Shown: piece by piece, positions 35,101-48,459 of the stretch
Layout: every line of letters starts with the position of its first letter
Numbering within the stretch: position 1 is the stretch's first letter
Origin: Inia geoffrensis
Lineage: Eukaryota; Chordata; Mammalia; Artiodactyla; Iniidae
Direction: 5' to 3'
DNA: 64,000 nt
NCBI GenBank assembly: GCA_036417435.1
Contig: JAZAQT010000697.1
Span: 1 to 64,000, forward strand
Made by a program: the position numbers and the translations under genes
The notes under the pieces: generated by a model
Told to the model about the DNA's origin: nothing
The model's input: only the letters and a program-made list of their open reading frames with translations
Databases searched by the model: none

Positions 35101-36678
35101 TTTTTTTGTAATTTTTTATGTTTTACTGGAGTATAGGTGATTTCCCATGTTGCTGGGTTGTTTTTGGGTTGTTGTTGTTGTTTTTTTTTTCCTAGCTGGA
35201 CAGCAACTTGATTCACTTATACATGGACGTGTACATATTCTTTTTCCAGTTCTCTTCCCAAGTAGGTTATTAAAGTGTCGCGTAGGATTCCTTGTGCTAC
35301 ACCCTGGGTCCTCGTTGATTATTTTATAAATAGTAGTGTGCATGTGTTAATCTCAACCTGCTAATTTCACCCCGCCCCCAACGCTTCCCTTTTCCTAAGC
35401 CGGAGTTTCCTTTCTAAGTCTGTGAGGCTGTTTCTGTTTTGTAAAGAAGTTCATGTGTATCCATTTTTAGATTCCACCTGTAAGTGATATGGTATGATAT
35501 TTGTGTTTCCCTGTCTCCCTTACTTCACTTTGTATGATCATCTCTACCTCCTTCCCCACGGCTGGAAATGCCATGATTTCATCCTTATTCGTGGCTGAGT
35601 AATATTCCGCCGTGTCCCTCGACCCCATCTTCCTTATCCATGCGTCTGTCCTTATATGCTTAGCTTGCTTCCATGTCTTGGCTACTGTGCAGGGTGCCGT
35701 GATCGTTGGCGTTCACGTGTCTTTTAAAATTTTGGTTCCCTCGAGATCTTCCCCCAGGGGTGAGACTGCTGGGTCACATGGTAGTTCTGTGTTTCACTTT
35801 TTGAAGGAGCCTCCGTACTGTTCTCCCTAGTGGATGTATCGATTTCCATTCCCACCGAGAGTGTAGGAGGGTTCTCTTTTCTCCACACCCTCTCCAGCGT
35901 TTCTTGTTGTAGGTGTTTTGATGATGGCCCTTCTGACCTGTGAGAGGTGATAGATAGCTCACGGAAGTTTTGATTTGCATTTCTCTCATAATTAGGGATG
36001 CTGAGCATCGTTTCATGTGCTTGATGGCCATCGGTATGTCTTCTTTGGAGAGACGTCCATTGAGATCTTCTGCCTATTTTCGATCGGTTTTTTTGTTCTT
36101 TTGATATTGATCTGCAGGAGCTGTTTGTACGTTTTGGAGATTAACTCCTTGCGGGCACCTTCGTTTGCAAATATTTGTTCCCATTCTGAGGGTTGTCTCT
36201 TTGTTTTGTTTAGGGTTTCCTTTGCTGTGCAAACGCTTTTAAGTTATATTAGGTCCCATTTGTTTATTGTTGTTTTCCTGTTCATGACTCTTAAGAGGTG
36301 GATCAGAAAAGAACGTGCTGAGATTTATGTCAGAGCGTGTTCTCCCTGTATTCTCCTCATGTGCGTTAGAGTACCTGTCCTTACGTTTAGATCTCTCATC
36401 GATTTGGACTTTATTCTTGTGTAAGGTGTTAGAGAGCGTTCTACTTTCATTCTTGTTTTAAATTTTTAAGGAACCTCCATACTGTTCTCCATAGTGGCTG
36501 TATCAATTTACATTCCCACCAGCAGTGCAAGAAGGTTCCCCTTTCTCCACACCCTCTCCAGCGTTTCTTGTCTGTAGACTTTTCGACGGTGGCCATTCTT
36601 TCTGGTGTGAGGGCATATGTCCTTGTAGTTTTGATTGGCGTTTCTCTACTATTTAGCGACGTTGACATCTTTTCGAGT
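35101..36678 (-). mobile_element. LINE-1 fragments B+C, unit 10
   Basis: Reverse-strand B and C pieces in full type A state, one base shorter at unit position 2345. Confidence 0.9.
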
Positions 36679-36781
36679 GTTTTTTGTAAACCGGGAGAGC
36701 CACATGTCATGTATACCTCTTGAAATTGGCTTCTTAGACGTCTGCCCTCTTTTCTTTATTATTATTATTGTTATTTCTTTT

Positions 36782-36975
36782 GGCGGTACGCGGGCCTCTC
36801 AGCCTTGCAGCCTCTCCCGTTGCGGAGCACAGGCTCCGGACGTGCAGGCCCAGCGGCCGTGGCTCACGGGCCCAGCCGCTCCGCGGCATGTGGGGTCCTC
36901 CCGGACCGGGGCACGAACCCACGTCCCCTGCATCGGCAGGCGCACTCTCAACCACGGCGCCACCAGGGAAGGCCC
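36782..36975 (-). mobile_element. CHR-type SINE body, unit 10
   Basis: Same site; C at 2909, A at 3064 (type A state). Confidence 0.92.
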
Positions 36976-37166
36976 GCCCTCTTTATAATTCTTTTTCGAT
37001 GACCTACCCCCAGATGTTTCTTGAGGGCAGGTGTTTCCTTCTTTCCAAGCCCGTAGGCCTTGCGAATATTAAATGCCCATCAGCACAGGTTTTAAAGTTG
37101 TTGTTATGGAAAACGGCCACAAGATGGCAACATTTCTTCATGCCCCACTCTTTTGTTTTGCTCTTC

Positions 37167-38074
37167 TTGTTTTCTTTTAACTTAACGTATATTTTATATT
37201 GTAGTGATGTTGATGTCCAATGTTGTATTTATTTTAGACGCATGGGAACTTGATTCAGTTATATGTAGTCTTATATGTATTACACTTTGGGTTCTCTTCC
37301 CATGTAAGTTATAAGACTGTGTTCAGTAGAGTTCCCTGTGCTCTTCAGTAGGTTCTTGTTGAGTACGTCTTTGATATATTCTAGTGTGTATCTCTTAATG
37401 TCAGCCTCCTAATTTATCACTTGTCTGTAACTTTCCCTGTTGATAACCATAAGTTTGCTCTCTAAGTCTGTGAGTCTGTTTCTGTTTTGTAAATTAGTTC
37501 ATGCGTATGAATTTATAGATTCCACCTGTAAGTGATATCTACTGGTATTTGTCTTTCTCTCCCTGACTCGCTTCACTTAGTATGATCTCTGTCCATCATT
37601 GTTGCAGCAGATGGCGTTAGTTCCTTCCCTTTTGTGGCTGCGTAGTATTCCACTGTGCATGTGTGCTACGTATTCTCCATTTTCCTGTGGATGAACGTGT
37701 CGTGTGATTCTGTGTCTTGGCTGTTGTCAGCAGTGCTGCCCTGAGAAACAGGGGTGCCCGTGGCATTTCAAACTAGGATTGTCTTTGGAGCTAAGTCCAG
37801 GAGTGGGATTGCTGGATCACATGGTAACACTATGTTTAGTCTTTTGAGGAACCTCCCTACTCTTCTCCATAGTGGCTGCACCAAGTTACATCCCCACCAA
37901 CAGCAGAGGATGATTCCATTTTCCCCAAGGCCTCTCCAGCATTTATTCTTCGGAGAATTTTTTTTTTTTTTTTTTGAGCTTGGCCATTCTGACAGTTGTG
38001 AGGTGATATCCCATTGTAGTTTTGATTTGCATTTCTTTGATAATGAAAGATGTTGAGTACCTTTCCACGTGCCC
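37167..38074 (-). mobile_element. LINE-1 fragment A, spanning units 10/11
   Basis: Reverse-strand relic with C at unit position 3694 and A at 425. Confidence 0.9.
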
Positions 38075-38864
38075 TTTTTTTTTTTTTTTTTTTAAGTATA
38101 CAGAGTGAGTAAAATTTACCTCTCGAAATTCCCTTCCTGAAAATCGGCCGAGTTTTGAATTATTTTCTGATGATTTACCCCAGGGCGTTTATTGGGGACA
38201 GGTGTCATTTACAGCCCCACAGGCCTTGTGAGGATTAAGTGCCACCCAGCGCCCATTTTAAAGTTGTTGTTACGGGAAATGGCCACAAGGCGGCAGCACG
38301 TCTTCTTCAAGCCCAGCTCTGGTTACTTGGCAACCAGAGCCTGAGGGAAAGTCCCGTTCCTGGGTCGTCAGAGTGGAATGTGCCCTAAGAAACACCCAAG
38401 GCTTGTGTCTCACGACTTCTTCCCCCTTCCCCTTTACCGCCCACCCGCCATGCCCTGACACATCCCAACTCCTGCAACACCACTCTGCTGAGGTGCTGTC
38501 ATCCTTAGGTGGGGCGACCCTGAGGAGGGAGGCTGGAGGTGGGAACCCCACCACCAGGAGATGGAGCGCCCAGGGGAATTTTCAAAGCTCTTCCAGCCCA
38601 GAGGCTCCACCATCCTTTGGGTGCCCTAGGCTTGGTTTCTGTGTAGGAGGGCCAGCAGGGAGCTGGAGACGGTGGGCCCATGCAGAGGGGAACGGGCACT
38701 CCAGGTCCAAGGCGGGGGTGCTTACTGGCTGGCACTTCCTTCTCAGTTTCCTCCTTCCCGCGGCAGTGTAGCTTTGGGACCCCAACCTGCTCCGGCTCCA
38801 GGGATGTGACAGCAGCCTGGGTCACAGAGGCCTGAGGAGATGGATGGGGAATTTGTTTTCTTTT

Positions 38865-40442
38865 CTTTTTTTTTAATTTTTTATGTTTTACTGGAGTATA
38901 GGTGATTTCCCATGTTGCTGGGTTGTTTTTGGGTTGTTGTTGTTGTTTTTTTTTCCTAGCTGGACAGCAACTTGATTCACTTATACATGGACGTGTACAT
39001 ATTCTTTTTCCAGTTCTCTTCCCAAGTAGGTTATTAAAGTGTCGCGTAGGATTCCTTGTGCTACACCCTGGGTCCTCGTTGATTATTTTATAAATAGTAG
39101 TGTGCATGTGTTAATCTCAACCTGCTAATTTCACCCCGCCCCCAACGCTTCCCTTTTCCTAAGCCGGAGTTTCCTTTCTAAGTCTGTGAGGCTGTTTCTG
39201 TTTTGTAAAGAAGTTCATGTGTATCCATTTTTAGATTCCACCTGTAAGTGATATGGTATGATATTTGTGTTTCCCTGTCTCCCTTACTTCACTTTGTATG
39301 ATCATCTCTACCTCCTTCCCCACGGCTGGAAATGCCATGATTTCATCCTTATTCGTGGCTGAGTAATATTCCGCCGTGTCCCTCGACCCCATCTTCCTTA
39401 TCCATGCGTCTGTCCTTATATGCTTAGCTTGCTTCCATGTCTTGGCTACTGTGCAGGGTGCCGTGATCGTTGGCGTTCACGTGTCTTTTAAAATTTTGGT
39501 TCCCTCGAGATCTTCCCCCAGGGGTGAGACTGCTGGGTCACATGGTAGTTCTGTGTTTCACTTTTTGAAGGAGCCTCCGTACTGTTCTCCCTAGTGGATG
39601 TATCGATTTCCATTCCCACCGAGAGTGTAGGAGGGTTCTCTTTTCTCCACACCCTCTCCAGCGTTTCTTGTTGTAGGTGTTTTGATGATGGCCCTTCTGA
39701 CCTGTGAGAGGTGATAGATAGCTCACGGAAGTTTTGATTTGCATTTCTCTCATAATTAGGGATGCTGAGCATCGTTTCATGTGCTTGATGGCCATCGGTA
39801 TGTCTTCTTTGGAGAGACGTCCATTGAGATCTTCTGCCTATTTTCGATCGGTTTTTTTGTTCTTTTGATATTGATCTGCAGGAGCTGTTTGTACGTTTTG
39901 GAGATTAACTCCTTGCGGGCACCTTCGTTTGCAAATATTTGTTCCCATTCTGAGGGTTGTCTCTTTGTTTTGTTTAGGGTTTCCTTTGCTGTGCAAACGC
40001 TTTTAAGTTATATTAGGTCCCATTTGTTTATTGTTGTTTTCCTGTTCATGACTCTTAAGAGGTGGATCAGAAAAGAACGTGCTGAGATTTATGTCAGAGC
40101 GTGTTCTCCCTGTATTCTCCTCATGTGCGTTAGAGTACCTGTCCTTACGTTTAGATCTCTCATCGATTTGGACTTTATTCTTGTGTAAGGTGTTAGAGAG
40201 CGTTCTACTTTCATTCTTGTTTTAAATTTTTAAGGAACCTCCATACTGTTCTCCATAGTGGCTGTATCAATTTACATTCCCACCAGCAGTGCAAGAAGGT
40301 TCCCCTTTCTCCACACCCTCTCCAGCGTTTCTTGTCTGTAGACTTTTCGACGGTGGCCATTCTTTCTGGTGTGAGGGCATATGTCCTTGTAGTTTTGATT
40401 GGCGTTTCTCTACTATTTAGCGACGTTGACATCTTTTCGAGT
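38865..40442 (-). mobile_element. LINE-1 fragments B+C, unit 11
   Basis: Reverse-strand B and C pieces, type A interior, with the 3' end tract shared only with unit 13. Confidence 0.9.
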
Positions 40443-40545
40443 GTTTTTTGTAAACCGGGAGAGCCACATGTCATGTATACCTCTTGAAATTGGCTTCTTA
40501 GACGTCTGCCCTCTTTTCTTTATTATTATTATTGTTATTTCTTTT

Positions 40546-40739
40546 GGCGGTACGCGGGCCTCTCAGCCTTGCAGCCTCTCCCGTTGCGGAGCACAGGCTC
40601 CGGACGTGCAGGCCCAGCGGCCGTGGCTCACGGGCCCAGCCGCTCCGCGGCATGTGGGGTCCTCCCGGACCGGGGCACGAACCCACGTCCCCTGCATCGG
40701 CAGGCGCACTCTCAACCACGGCGCCACCAGGGAAGGCCC
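40546..40739 (-). mobile_element. CHR-type SINE body, unit 11
   Basis: Same site; C at 2909, A at 3064. Confidence 0.92.
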
Positions 40740-40930
40740 GCCCTCTTTATAATTCTTTTTCGATGACCTACCCCCAGATGTTTCTTGAGGGCAGGTGTTT
40801 CCTTCTTTCCAAGCCCGTAGGCCTTGCGAATATTAAATGCCCATCAGCACAGGTTTTAAAGTTGTTGTTATGGAAAACGGCCACAAGATGGCAACATTTC
40901 TTCATGCCCCACTCTTTTGTTTTGCTCTTC

Positions 40931-41837
40931 TTGTTTTCTTTTAACTTAACGTATATTTTATATTGTAGTGATGTTGATGTCCAATGTTGTATTTATTTTA
41001 GACGCGTGGGAACTTGATTCAGTTATATGTAGTCTTATATGTATTACACTTTGGGTTCTCTTCCCATGTAAGTTATAAGACTGTGTTCAGTAGAGTTCCC
41101 TGTGCTCTTCAGTAGGTTCTTGTTGAGTACGTCTTTGATATATTCTAGTGTGTATCTCTTAATGTCAGCCTCCTAATTTATCACTTGTCTGTAACTTTCC
41201 CTGTTGATAACCATAAGTTTGCTCTCTAAGTCTGTGAGTCTGTTTCTGTTTTGTAAATTAGTTCATGCGTATGAATTTATAGATTCCACCTGTAAGTGAT
41301 ATCTACTGGTATTTGTCTTTCTCTCTCTGACTCGCTTCACTTAGTATGATCTCTGTCCATCATTGTTGCAGCAGATGGCGTTAGTTCCTTCCCTTTTGTG
41401 GCTGCGTAGTATTCCACTGTGCATGTGTGCTACGTATTCTCCATTTTCCTGTGGATGAACGTGTCGTGTGATTCTGTGTCTTGGCTGTTGTCAGCAGTGC
41501 TGCCCTGAGAAACAGGGGTGCCCGTGGCATTTCAAACTAGGATTGTCTTTGGAGCTAAGTCCAGGAGTGGGATTGCTGGATCACATGGTAACACTATGTT
41601 TAGTCTTTTGAGGAACCTCCCTACTCTTCTCCATAGTGGCTGCACCAAGTTACATCCCCACCAACAGCAGAGGATGATTCCATTTTCCCCAAGGCCTCTC
41701 CAGCATTTATTCTTCGGAGAATTTTTTTTTTTTTTTTTGAGCTTGGCCATTCTGACAGTTGTGAGGTGATATCCCATTGTAGTTTTGATTTGCATTTCTT
41801 TGATAATGAAAGATGTTGAGTGCCTTTCCACGTGCCC
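40931..41837 (-). mobile_element. LINE-1 fragment A, spanning units 11/12
   Basis: Reverse-strand relic with the private G at unit position 3374 shared with the unit 13/14 copy. Confidence 0.9.
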
Positions 41838-42629
41838 TTTTTTTTTTTTTTTTTTTTAACTATACAGAGTGAGTAAAATTTACCTCTCGAAATTCCCTTC
41901 CTGAAAATCGGCCGAGTTTTGAATTATTTTCTGATGATTTACCCCAGGGCGTTTATTGGGGGCAGGTGTCATTTACAGCCCCACAGGCCTTGTGAGGATT
42001 AAGTGCCACCCAGCGCCCATTTTAAAGTTGTTGTTACGGGAAATGGCCACAAGGCGGCAGCACGTCTTCTTCAAGCCCAGCTCTGGTTACTTGGCAACCA
42101 GAGCCTGAGGGAAAGTCCCGTTCCTGGGTCGTCAGAGTGGAATGTGCCCTAAGAAACACCCAAGGCTTGTGTCTCACGACTTCTTCCCCCTTCCCCTTTA
42201 CCGCCCACCCGCCATGCCCTGACACATCCCAACTCCTGCAACACCACTCTGCTGAGGTGCTGTCATCCTTAGGTGGGGCGACCCTGAGGAGGGAGGCTGG
42301 AGGTGGGAACCCCACCACCAGGAGATGGAGCGCCCAGGGGAATTTTCAAAGCTCTTCCAGCCCAGAGGCTCCACCATCCTTTGGGTGCCCTAGGCTTGGT
42401 TTCTGTGTAGGAGGGCCAGCAGGGAGCTGGAGACGGTGGGCCCATGCAGAGGGGAACGGGCACTCCAGGTCCAAGGCGGGGGTGCTTACTGGCTGGCACT
42501 TCCTTCTCAGTTTCCTCCTTCCCGCGGCAGTGTAGCTTTGGGACCCCAACCTGCTCCGGCTCCAGGGATGTGACAGCAGCCTGGGTCACAGAGGCCTGAG
42601 GAGATGGATGGGGAATTTGTTTTCTTTTC

Positions 42630-44207
42630 TTTTTTTGTAATTTTTTATGTTTTACTGGAGTATAGGTGATTTCCCATGTTGCTGGGTTGTTTTTGGGTTG
42701 TTGTTGTTGTTTTTTTTTTCCTAGCTGGACAGCAACTTGATTCACTTATACATGGACGTGTACATATTCTTTTTCCAGTTCTCTTCCCAAGTAGGTTATT
42801 AAAGTGTCGCGTAGGATTCCTTGTGCTACACCCTGGGTCCTCGTTGATTATTTTATAAATAGTAGTGTGCATGTGTTAATCTCAACCTGCTAATTTCACC
42901 CCGCCCCCAACGCTTCCCTTTTCCTAAGCCGGAGTTTCCTTTCTAAGTCTGTGAGGCTGTTTCTGTTTTGTAAAGAAGTTCATGTGTATCCATTTTTAGA
43001 TTCCACCTGTAAGTGATATGGTATGATATTTGTGTTTCCCTGTCTCCCTTACTTCACTTTGTATGATCATCTCTACCTCCTTCCCCACGGCTGGAAATGC
43101 CATGATTTCATCCTTATTCGTGGCTGAGTAATATTCCGCCGTGTCCCTCGACCCCATCTTCCTTATCCATGCGTCTGTCCTTATATGCTTAGCTTGCTTC
43201 CATGTCTTGGCTACTGTGCAGGGTGCCGTGATCGTTGGCGTTCACGTGTCTTTTAAAATTTTGGTTCCCTCGAGATCTTCCCCCAGGGGTGAGACTGCTG
43301 GGTCACATGGTAGTTCTGTGTTTCACTTTTTGAAGGAGCCTCCGTACTGTTCTCCCTAGTGGATGTATCGATTTCCATTCCCACCGAGAGTGTAGGAGGG
43401 TTCTCTTTTCTCCACACCCTCTCCAGCGTTTCTTGTTGTAGGTGTTTTGATGATGGCCCTTCTGACCTGTGAGAGGTGATAGATAGCTCACGGAAGTTTT
43501 GATTTGCATTTCTCTCATAATTAGGGATGCTGAGCATCGTTTCATGTGCTTGATGGCCATCGGTATGTCTTCTTTGGAGAGACGTCCATTGAGATCTTCT
43601 GCCTATTTTCGATCGGTTTTTTTGTTCTTTTGATATTGATCTGCAGGAGCTGTTTGTACGTTTTGGAGATTAACTCCTTGCGGGCACCTTCGTTTGCAAA
43701 TATTTGTTCCCATTCTGAGGGTTGTCTCTTTGTTTTGTTTAGGGTTTCCTTTGCTGTGCAAACGCTTTTAAGTTATATTAGGTCCCATTTGTTTATTGTT
43801 GTTTTCCTGTTCATGACTCTTAAGAGGTGGATCAGAAAAGAACGTGCTGAGATTTATGTCAGAGCGTGTTCTCCCTGTATTCTCCTCATGTGCGTTAGAG
43901 TACCTGTCCTTACGTTTAGATCTCTCATCGATTTGGACTTTATTCTTGTGTAAGGTGTTAGAGAGCGTTCTACTTTCATTCTTGTTTTAAATTTTTAAGG
44001 AACCTCCATACTGTTCTCCATAGTGGCTGTATCAATTTACATTCCCACCAGCAGTGCAAGAAGGTTCCCCTTTCTCCACACCCTCTCCAGCGTTTCTTGT
44101 CTGTAGACTTTTCGACGGTGGCCATTCTTTCTGGTGTGAGGGCATATGTCCTTGTAGTTTTGATTGGCGTTTCTCTACTATTTAGCGACGTTGACATCTT
44201 TTCGAGT
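42630..44207 (-). mobile_element. LINE-1 fragments B+C, unit 12
   Basis: Reverse-strand B and C pieces repeating the unit 10 state. Confidence 0.9.
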
Positions 44208-44310
44208 GTTTTTTGTAAACCGGGAGAGCCACATGTCATGTATACCTCTTGAAATTGGCTTCTTAGACGTCTGCCCTCTTTTCTTTATTATTATTATTGT
44301 TATTTCTTTT

Positions 44311-44504
44311 GGCGGTACGCGGGCCTCTCAGCCTTGCAGCCTCTCCCGTTGCGGAGCACAGGCTCCGGACGTGCAGGCCCAGCGGCCGTGGCTCACGGGC
44401 CCAGCCGCTCCGCGGCATGTGGGGTCCTCCCGGACCGGGGCACGAACCCACGTCCCCTGCATCGGCAGGCGCACTCTCAACCACGGCGCCACCAGGGAAG
44501 GCCC
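44311..44504 (-). mobile_element. CHR-type SINE body, unit 12
   Basis: Same site; C at 2909, A at 3064. Confidence 0.92.
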
Positions 44505-44695
44505 GCCCTCTTTATAATTCTTTTTCGATGACCTACCCCCAGATGTTTCTTGAGGGCAGGTGTTTCCTTCTTTCCAAGCCCGTAGGCCTTGCGAATATTA
44601 AATGCCCATCAGCACAGGTTTTAAAGTTGTTGTTATGGAAAACGGCCACAAGATGGCAACATTTCTTCATGCCCCACTCTTTTGTTTTGCTCTTC

Positions 44696-45603
44696 TTGTT
44701 TTCTTTTAACTTAACGTATATTTTATATTGTAGTGATGTTGATGTCCAATGTTGTATTTATTTTAGACGCATGGGAACTTGATTCAGTTATATGTAGTCT
44801 TATATGTATTACACTTTGGGTTCTCTTCCCATGTAAGTTATAAGACTGTGTTCAGTAGAGTTCCCTGTGCTCTTCAGTAGGTTCTTGTTGAGTACGTCTT
44901 TGATATATTCTAGTGTGTATCTCTTAATGTCAGCCTCCTAATTTATCACTTGTCTGTAACTTTCCCTGTTGATAACCATAAGTTTGCTCTCTAAGTCTGT
45001 GAGTCTGTTTCTGTTTTGTAAATTAGTTCATGCGTATGAATTTATAGATTCCACCTGTAAGTGATATCTACTGGTATTTGTCTTTCTCTCCCTGACTCGC
45101 TTCACTTAGTATGATCTCTGTCCATCATTGTTGCAGCAGATGGCGTTAGTTCCTTCCCTTTTGTGGCTGCGTAGTATTCCACTGTGCATGTGTGCTACGT
45201 ATTCTCCATTTTCCTGTGGATGAACGTGTCGTGTGATTCTGTGTCTTGGCTGTTGTCAGCAGTGCTGCCCTGAGAAACAGGGGTGCCCGTGGCATTTCAA
45301 ACTAGGATTGTCTTTGGAGCTAAGTCCAGGAGTGGGATTGCTGGATCACATGGTAACACTATGTTTAGTCTTTTGAGGAACCTCCCTACTCTTCTCCATA
45401 GTGGCTGCACCAAGTTACATCCCCACCAACAGCAGAGGATGATTCCATTTTCCCCAAGGCCTCTCCAGCATTTATTCTTCGGAGAATTTTTTTTTTTTTT
45501 TTTTGAGCTTGGCCATTCTGACAGTTGTGAGGTGATATCCCATTGTAGTTTTGATTTGCATTTCTTTGATAATGAAAGATGTTGAGTACCTTTCCACGTG
45601 CCC
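44696..45603 (-). mobile_element. LINE-1 fragment A, spanning units 12/13
   Basis: Reverse-strand relic repeating the unit 10/11 copy (C at 3694, A at 425). Confidence 0.9.
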
Positions 45604-46393
45604 TTTTTTTTTTTTTTTTTTTAAGTATACAGAGTGAGTAAAATTTACCTCTCGAAATTCCCTTCCTGAAAATCGGCCGAGTTTTGAATTATTTTCTGAT
45701 GATTTACCCCAGGGCGTTTATTGGGGACAGGTGTCATTTACAGCCCCACAGGCCTTGTGAGGATTAAGTGCCACCCAGCGCCCATTTTAAAGTTGTTGTT
45801 ACGGGAAATGGCCACAAGGCGGCAGCACGTCTTCTTCAAGCCCAGCTCTGGTTACTTGGCAACCAGAGCCTGAGGGAAAGTCCCGTTCCTGGGTCGTCAG
45901 AGTGGAATGTGCCCTAAGAAACACCCAAGGCTTGTGTCTCACGACTTCTTCCCCCTTCCCCTTTACCGCCCACCCGCCATGCCCTGACACATCCCAACTC
46001 CTGCAACACCACTCTGCTGAGGTGCTGTCATCCTTAGGTGGGGCGACCCTGAGGAGGGAGGCTGGAGGTGGGAACCCCACCACCAGGAGATGGAGCGCCC
46101 AGGGGAATTTTCAAAGCTCTTCCAGCCCAGAGGCTCCACCATCCTTTGGGTGCCCTAGGCTTGGTTTCTGTGTAGGAGGGCCAGCAGGGAGCTGGAGACG
46201 GTGGGCCCATGCAGAGGGGAACGGGCACTCCAGGTCCAAGGCGGGGGTGCTTACTGGCTGGCACTTCCTTCTCAGTTTCCTCCTTCCCGCGGCAGTGTAG
46301 CTTTGGGACCCCAACCTGCTCCGGCTCCAGGGATGTGACAGCAGCCTGGGTCACAGAGGCCTGAGGAGATGGATGGGGAATTTGTTTTCTTTT

Positions 46394-47971
46394 CTTTTTT
46401 TTTAATTTTTTATGTTTTACTGGAGTATAGGTGATTTCCCATGTTGCTGGGTTGTTTTTGGGTTGTTGTTGTTGTTTTTTTTTCCTAGCTGGACAGCAAC
46501 TTGATTCACTTATACATGGACGTGTACATATTCTTTTTCCAGTTCTCTTCCCAAGTAGGTTATTAAAGTGTCGCGTAGGATTCCTTGTGCTACACCCTGG
46601 GTCCTCGTTGATTATTTTATAAATAGTAGTGTGCATGTGTTAATCTCAACCTGCTAATTTCACCCCGCCCCCAACGCTTCCCTTTTCCTAAGCCGGAGTT
46701 TCCTTTCTAAGTCTGTGAGGCTGTTTCTGTTTTGTAAAGAAGTTCATGTGTATCCATTTTTAGATTCCACCTGTAAGTGATATGGTATGATATTTGTGTT
46801 TCCCTGTCTCCCTTACTTCACTTTGTATGATCATCTCTACCTCCTTCCCCACGGCTGGAAATGCCATGATTTCATCCTTATTCGTGGCTGAGTAATATTC
46901 CGCCGTGTCCCTCGACCCCATCTTCCTTATCCATGCGTCTGTCCTTATATGCTTAGCTTGCTTCCATGTCTTGGCTACTGTGCAGGGTGCCGTGATCGTT
47001 GGCGTTCACGTGTCTTTTAAAATTTTGGTTCCCTCGAGATCTTCCCCCAGGGGTGAGACTGCTGGGTCACATGGTAGTTCTGTGTTTCACTTTTTGAAGG
47101 AGCCTCCGTACTGTTCTCCCTAGTGGATGTATCGATTTCCATTCCCACCGAGAGTGTAGGAGGGTTCTCTTTTCTCCACACCCTCTCCAGCGTTTCTTGT
47201 TGTAGGTGTTTTGATGATGGCCCTTCTGACCTGTGAGAGGTGATAGATAGCTCACGGAAGTTTTGATTTGCATTTCTCTCATAATTAGGGATGCTGAGCA
47301 TCGTTTCATGTGCTTGATGGCCATCGGTATGTCTTCTTTGGAGAGACGTCCATTGAGATCTTCTGCCTATTTTCGATCGGTTTTTTTGTTCTTTTGATAT
47401 TGATCTGCAGGAGCTGTTTGTACGTTTTGGAGATTAACTCCTTGCGGGCACCTTCGTTTGCAAATATTTGTTCCCATTCTGAGGGTTGTCTCTTTGTTTT
47501 GTTTAGGGTTTCCTTTGCTGTGCAAACGCTTTTAAGTTATATTAGGTCCCATTTGTTTATTGTTGTTTTCCTGTTCATGACTCTTAAGAGGTGGATCAGA
47601 AAAGAACGTGCTGAGATTTATGTCAGAGCGTGTTCTCCCTGTATTCTCCTCATGTGCGTTAGAGTACCTGTCCTTACGTTTAGATCTCTCATCGATTTGG
47701 ACTTTATTCTTGTGTAAGGTGTTAGAGAGCGTTCTACTTTCATTCTTGTTTTAAATTTTTAAGGAACCTCCATACTGTTCTCCATAGTGGCTGTATCAAT
47801 TTACATTCCCACCAGCAGTGCAAGAAGGTTCCCCTTTCTCCACACCCTCTCCAGCGTTTCTTGTCTGTAGACTTTTCGACGGTGGCCATTCTTTCTGGTG
47901 TGAGGGCATATGTCCTTGTAGTTTTGATTGGCGTTTCTCTACTATTTAGCGACGTTGACATCTTTTCGAGT
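46394..47971 (-). mobile_element. LINE-1 fragments B+C, unit 13
   Basis: Reverse-strand B and C pieces repeating the unit 11 state. Confidence 0.9.
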
Positions 47972-48074
47972 GTTTTTTGTAAACCGGGAGAGCCACATGT
48001 CATGTATACCTCTTGAAATTGGCTTCTTAGACGTCTGCCCTCTTTTCTTTATTATTATTATTGTTATTTCTTTT

Positions 48075-48268
48075 GGCGGTACGCGGGCCTCTCAGCCTTG
48101 CAGCCTCTCCCGTTGCGGAGCACAGGCTCCGGACGTGCAGGCCCAGCGGCCGTGGCTCACGGGCCCAGCCGCTCCGCGGCATGTGGGGTCCTCCCGGACC
48201 GGGGCACGAACCCACGTCCCCTGCATCGGCAGGCGCACTCTCAACCACGGCGCCACCAGGGAAGGCCC
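48075..48268 (-). mobile_element. CHR-type SINE body, unit 13
   Basis: Same site; C at 2909, A at 3064. Last type A copy. Confidence 0.92.
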
Positions 48269-48459
48269 GCCCTCTTTATAATTCTTTTTCGATGACCTAC
48301 CCCCAGATGTTTCTTGAGGGCAGGTGTTTCCTTCTTTCCAAGCCCGTAGGCCTTGCGAATATTAAATGCCCATCAGCACAGGTTTTAAAGTTGTTGTTAT
48401 GGAAAACGGCCACAAGATGGCAACATTTCTTCATGCCCCACTCTTTTGTTTTGCTCTTC

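Larger units (their letters stand above)
33871..37634 (+). repeat. Macrosatellite unit 10 (type A; twin of unit 12)
   Basis: Length 3764. GC-rich segment at 34554-35083; CTCF-like sites at 34515 and 37114. Type A at 1892, 2345, 2430 and 2574, with G at 3301 and C at 3694. It has G at 425, a type B state, so the left end may come from unit 9 by exchange. This marks the B to A transition of the array. Confidence 0.95.
37635..41398 (+). repeat. Macrosatellite unit 11 (type A; twin of unit 13)
   Basis: Length 3764. GC-rich segment at 38319-38848; CTCF-like sites at 38280 and 40878. It shares with unit 13 alone: G at unit position 463 (aaGtata), G at 3374 (gcGtggg) and a particular T-tract in LINE-1 B. 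That tract fuses two reverse frames into a 200-codon open frame, a frame accident rather than a gene. Confidence 0.95.
41399..45163 (+). repeat. Macrosatellite unit 12 (type A; twin of unit 10)
   Basis: Length 3765. GC-rich segment at 42083-42612; CTCF-like sites at 42044 and 44643. It repeats the unit 10 state at every marker I compared (G at 425, G at 565, G at 743, C at 3694), 7528 bp downstream. Confidence 0.95.

Noticed and set aside
38505..39107. 200-codon reverse frame in unit 11 (and 46034-46636 in unit 13)
   Set aside because: It runs from LINE-1 3' UTR through a poly-K/poly-Q stretch encoded by T and TTG tracts into the GC-rich segment. Tract length alone creates the fusion.
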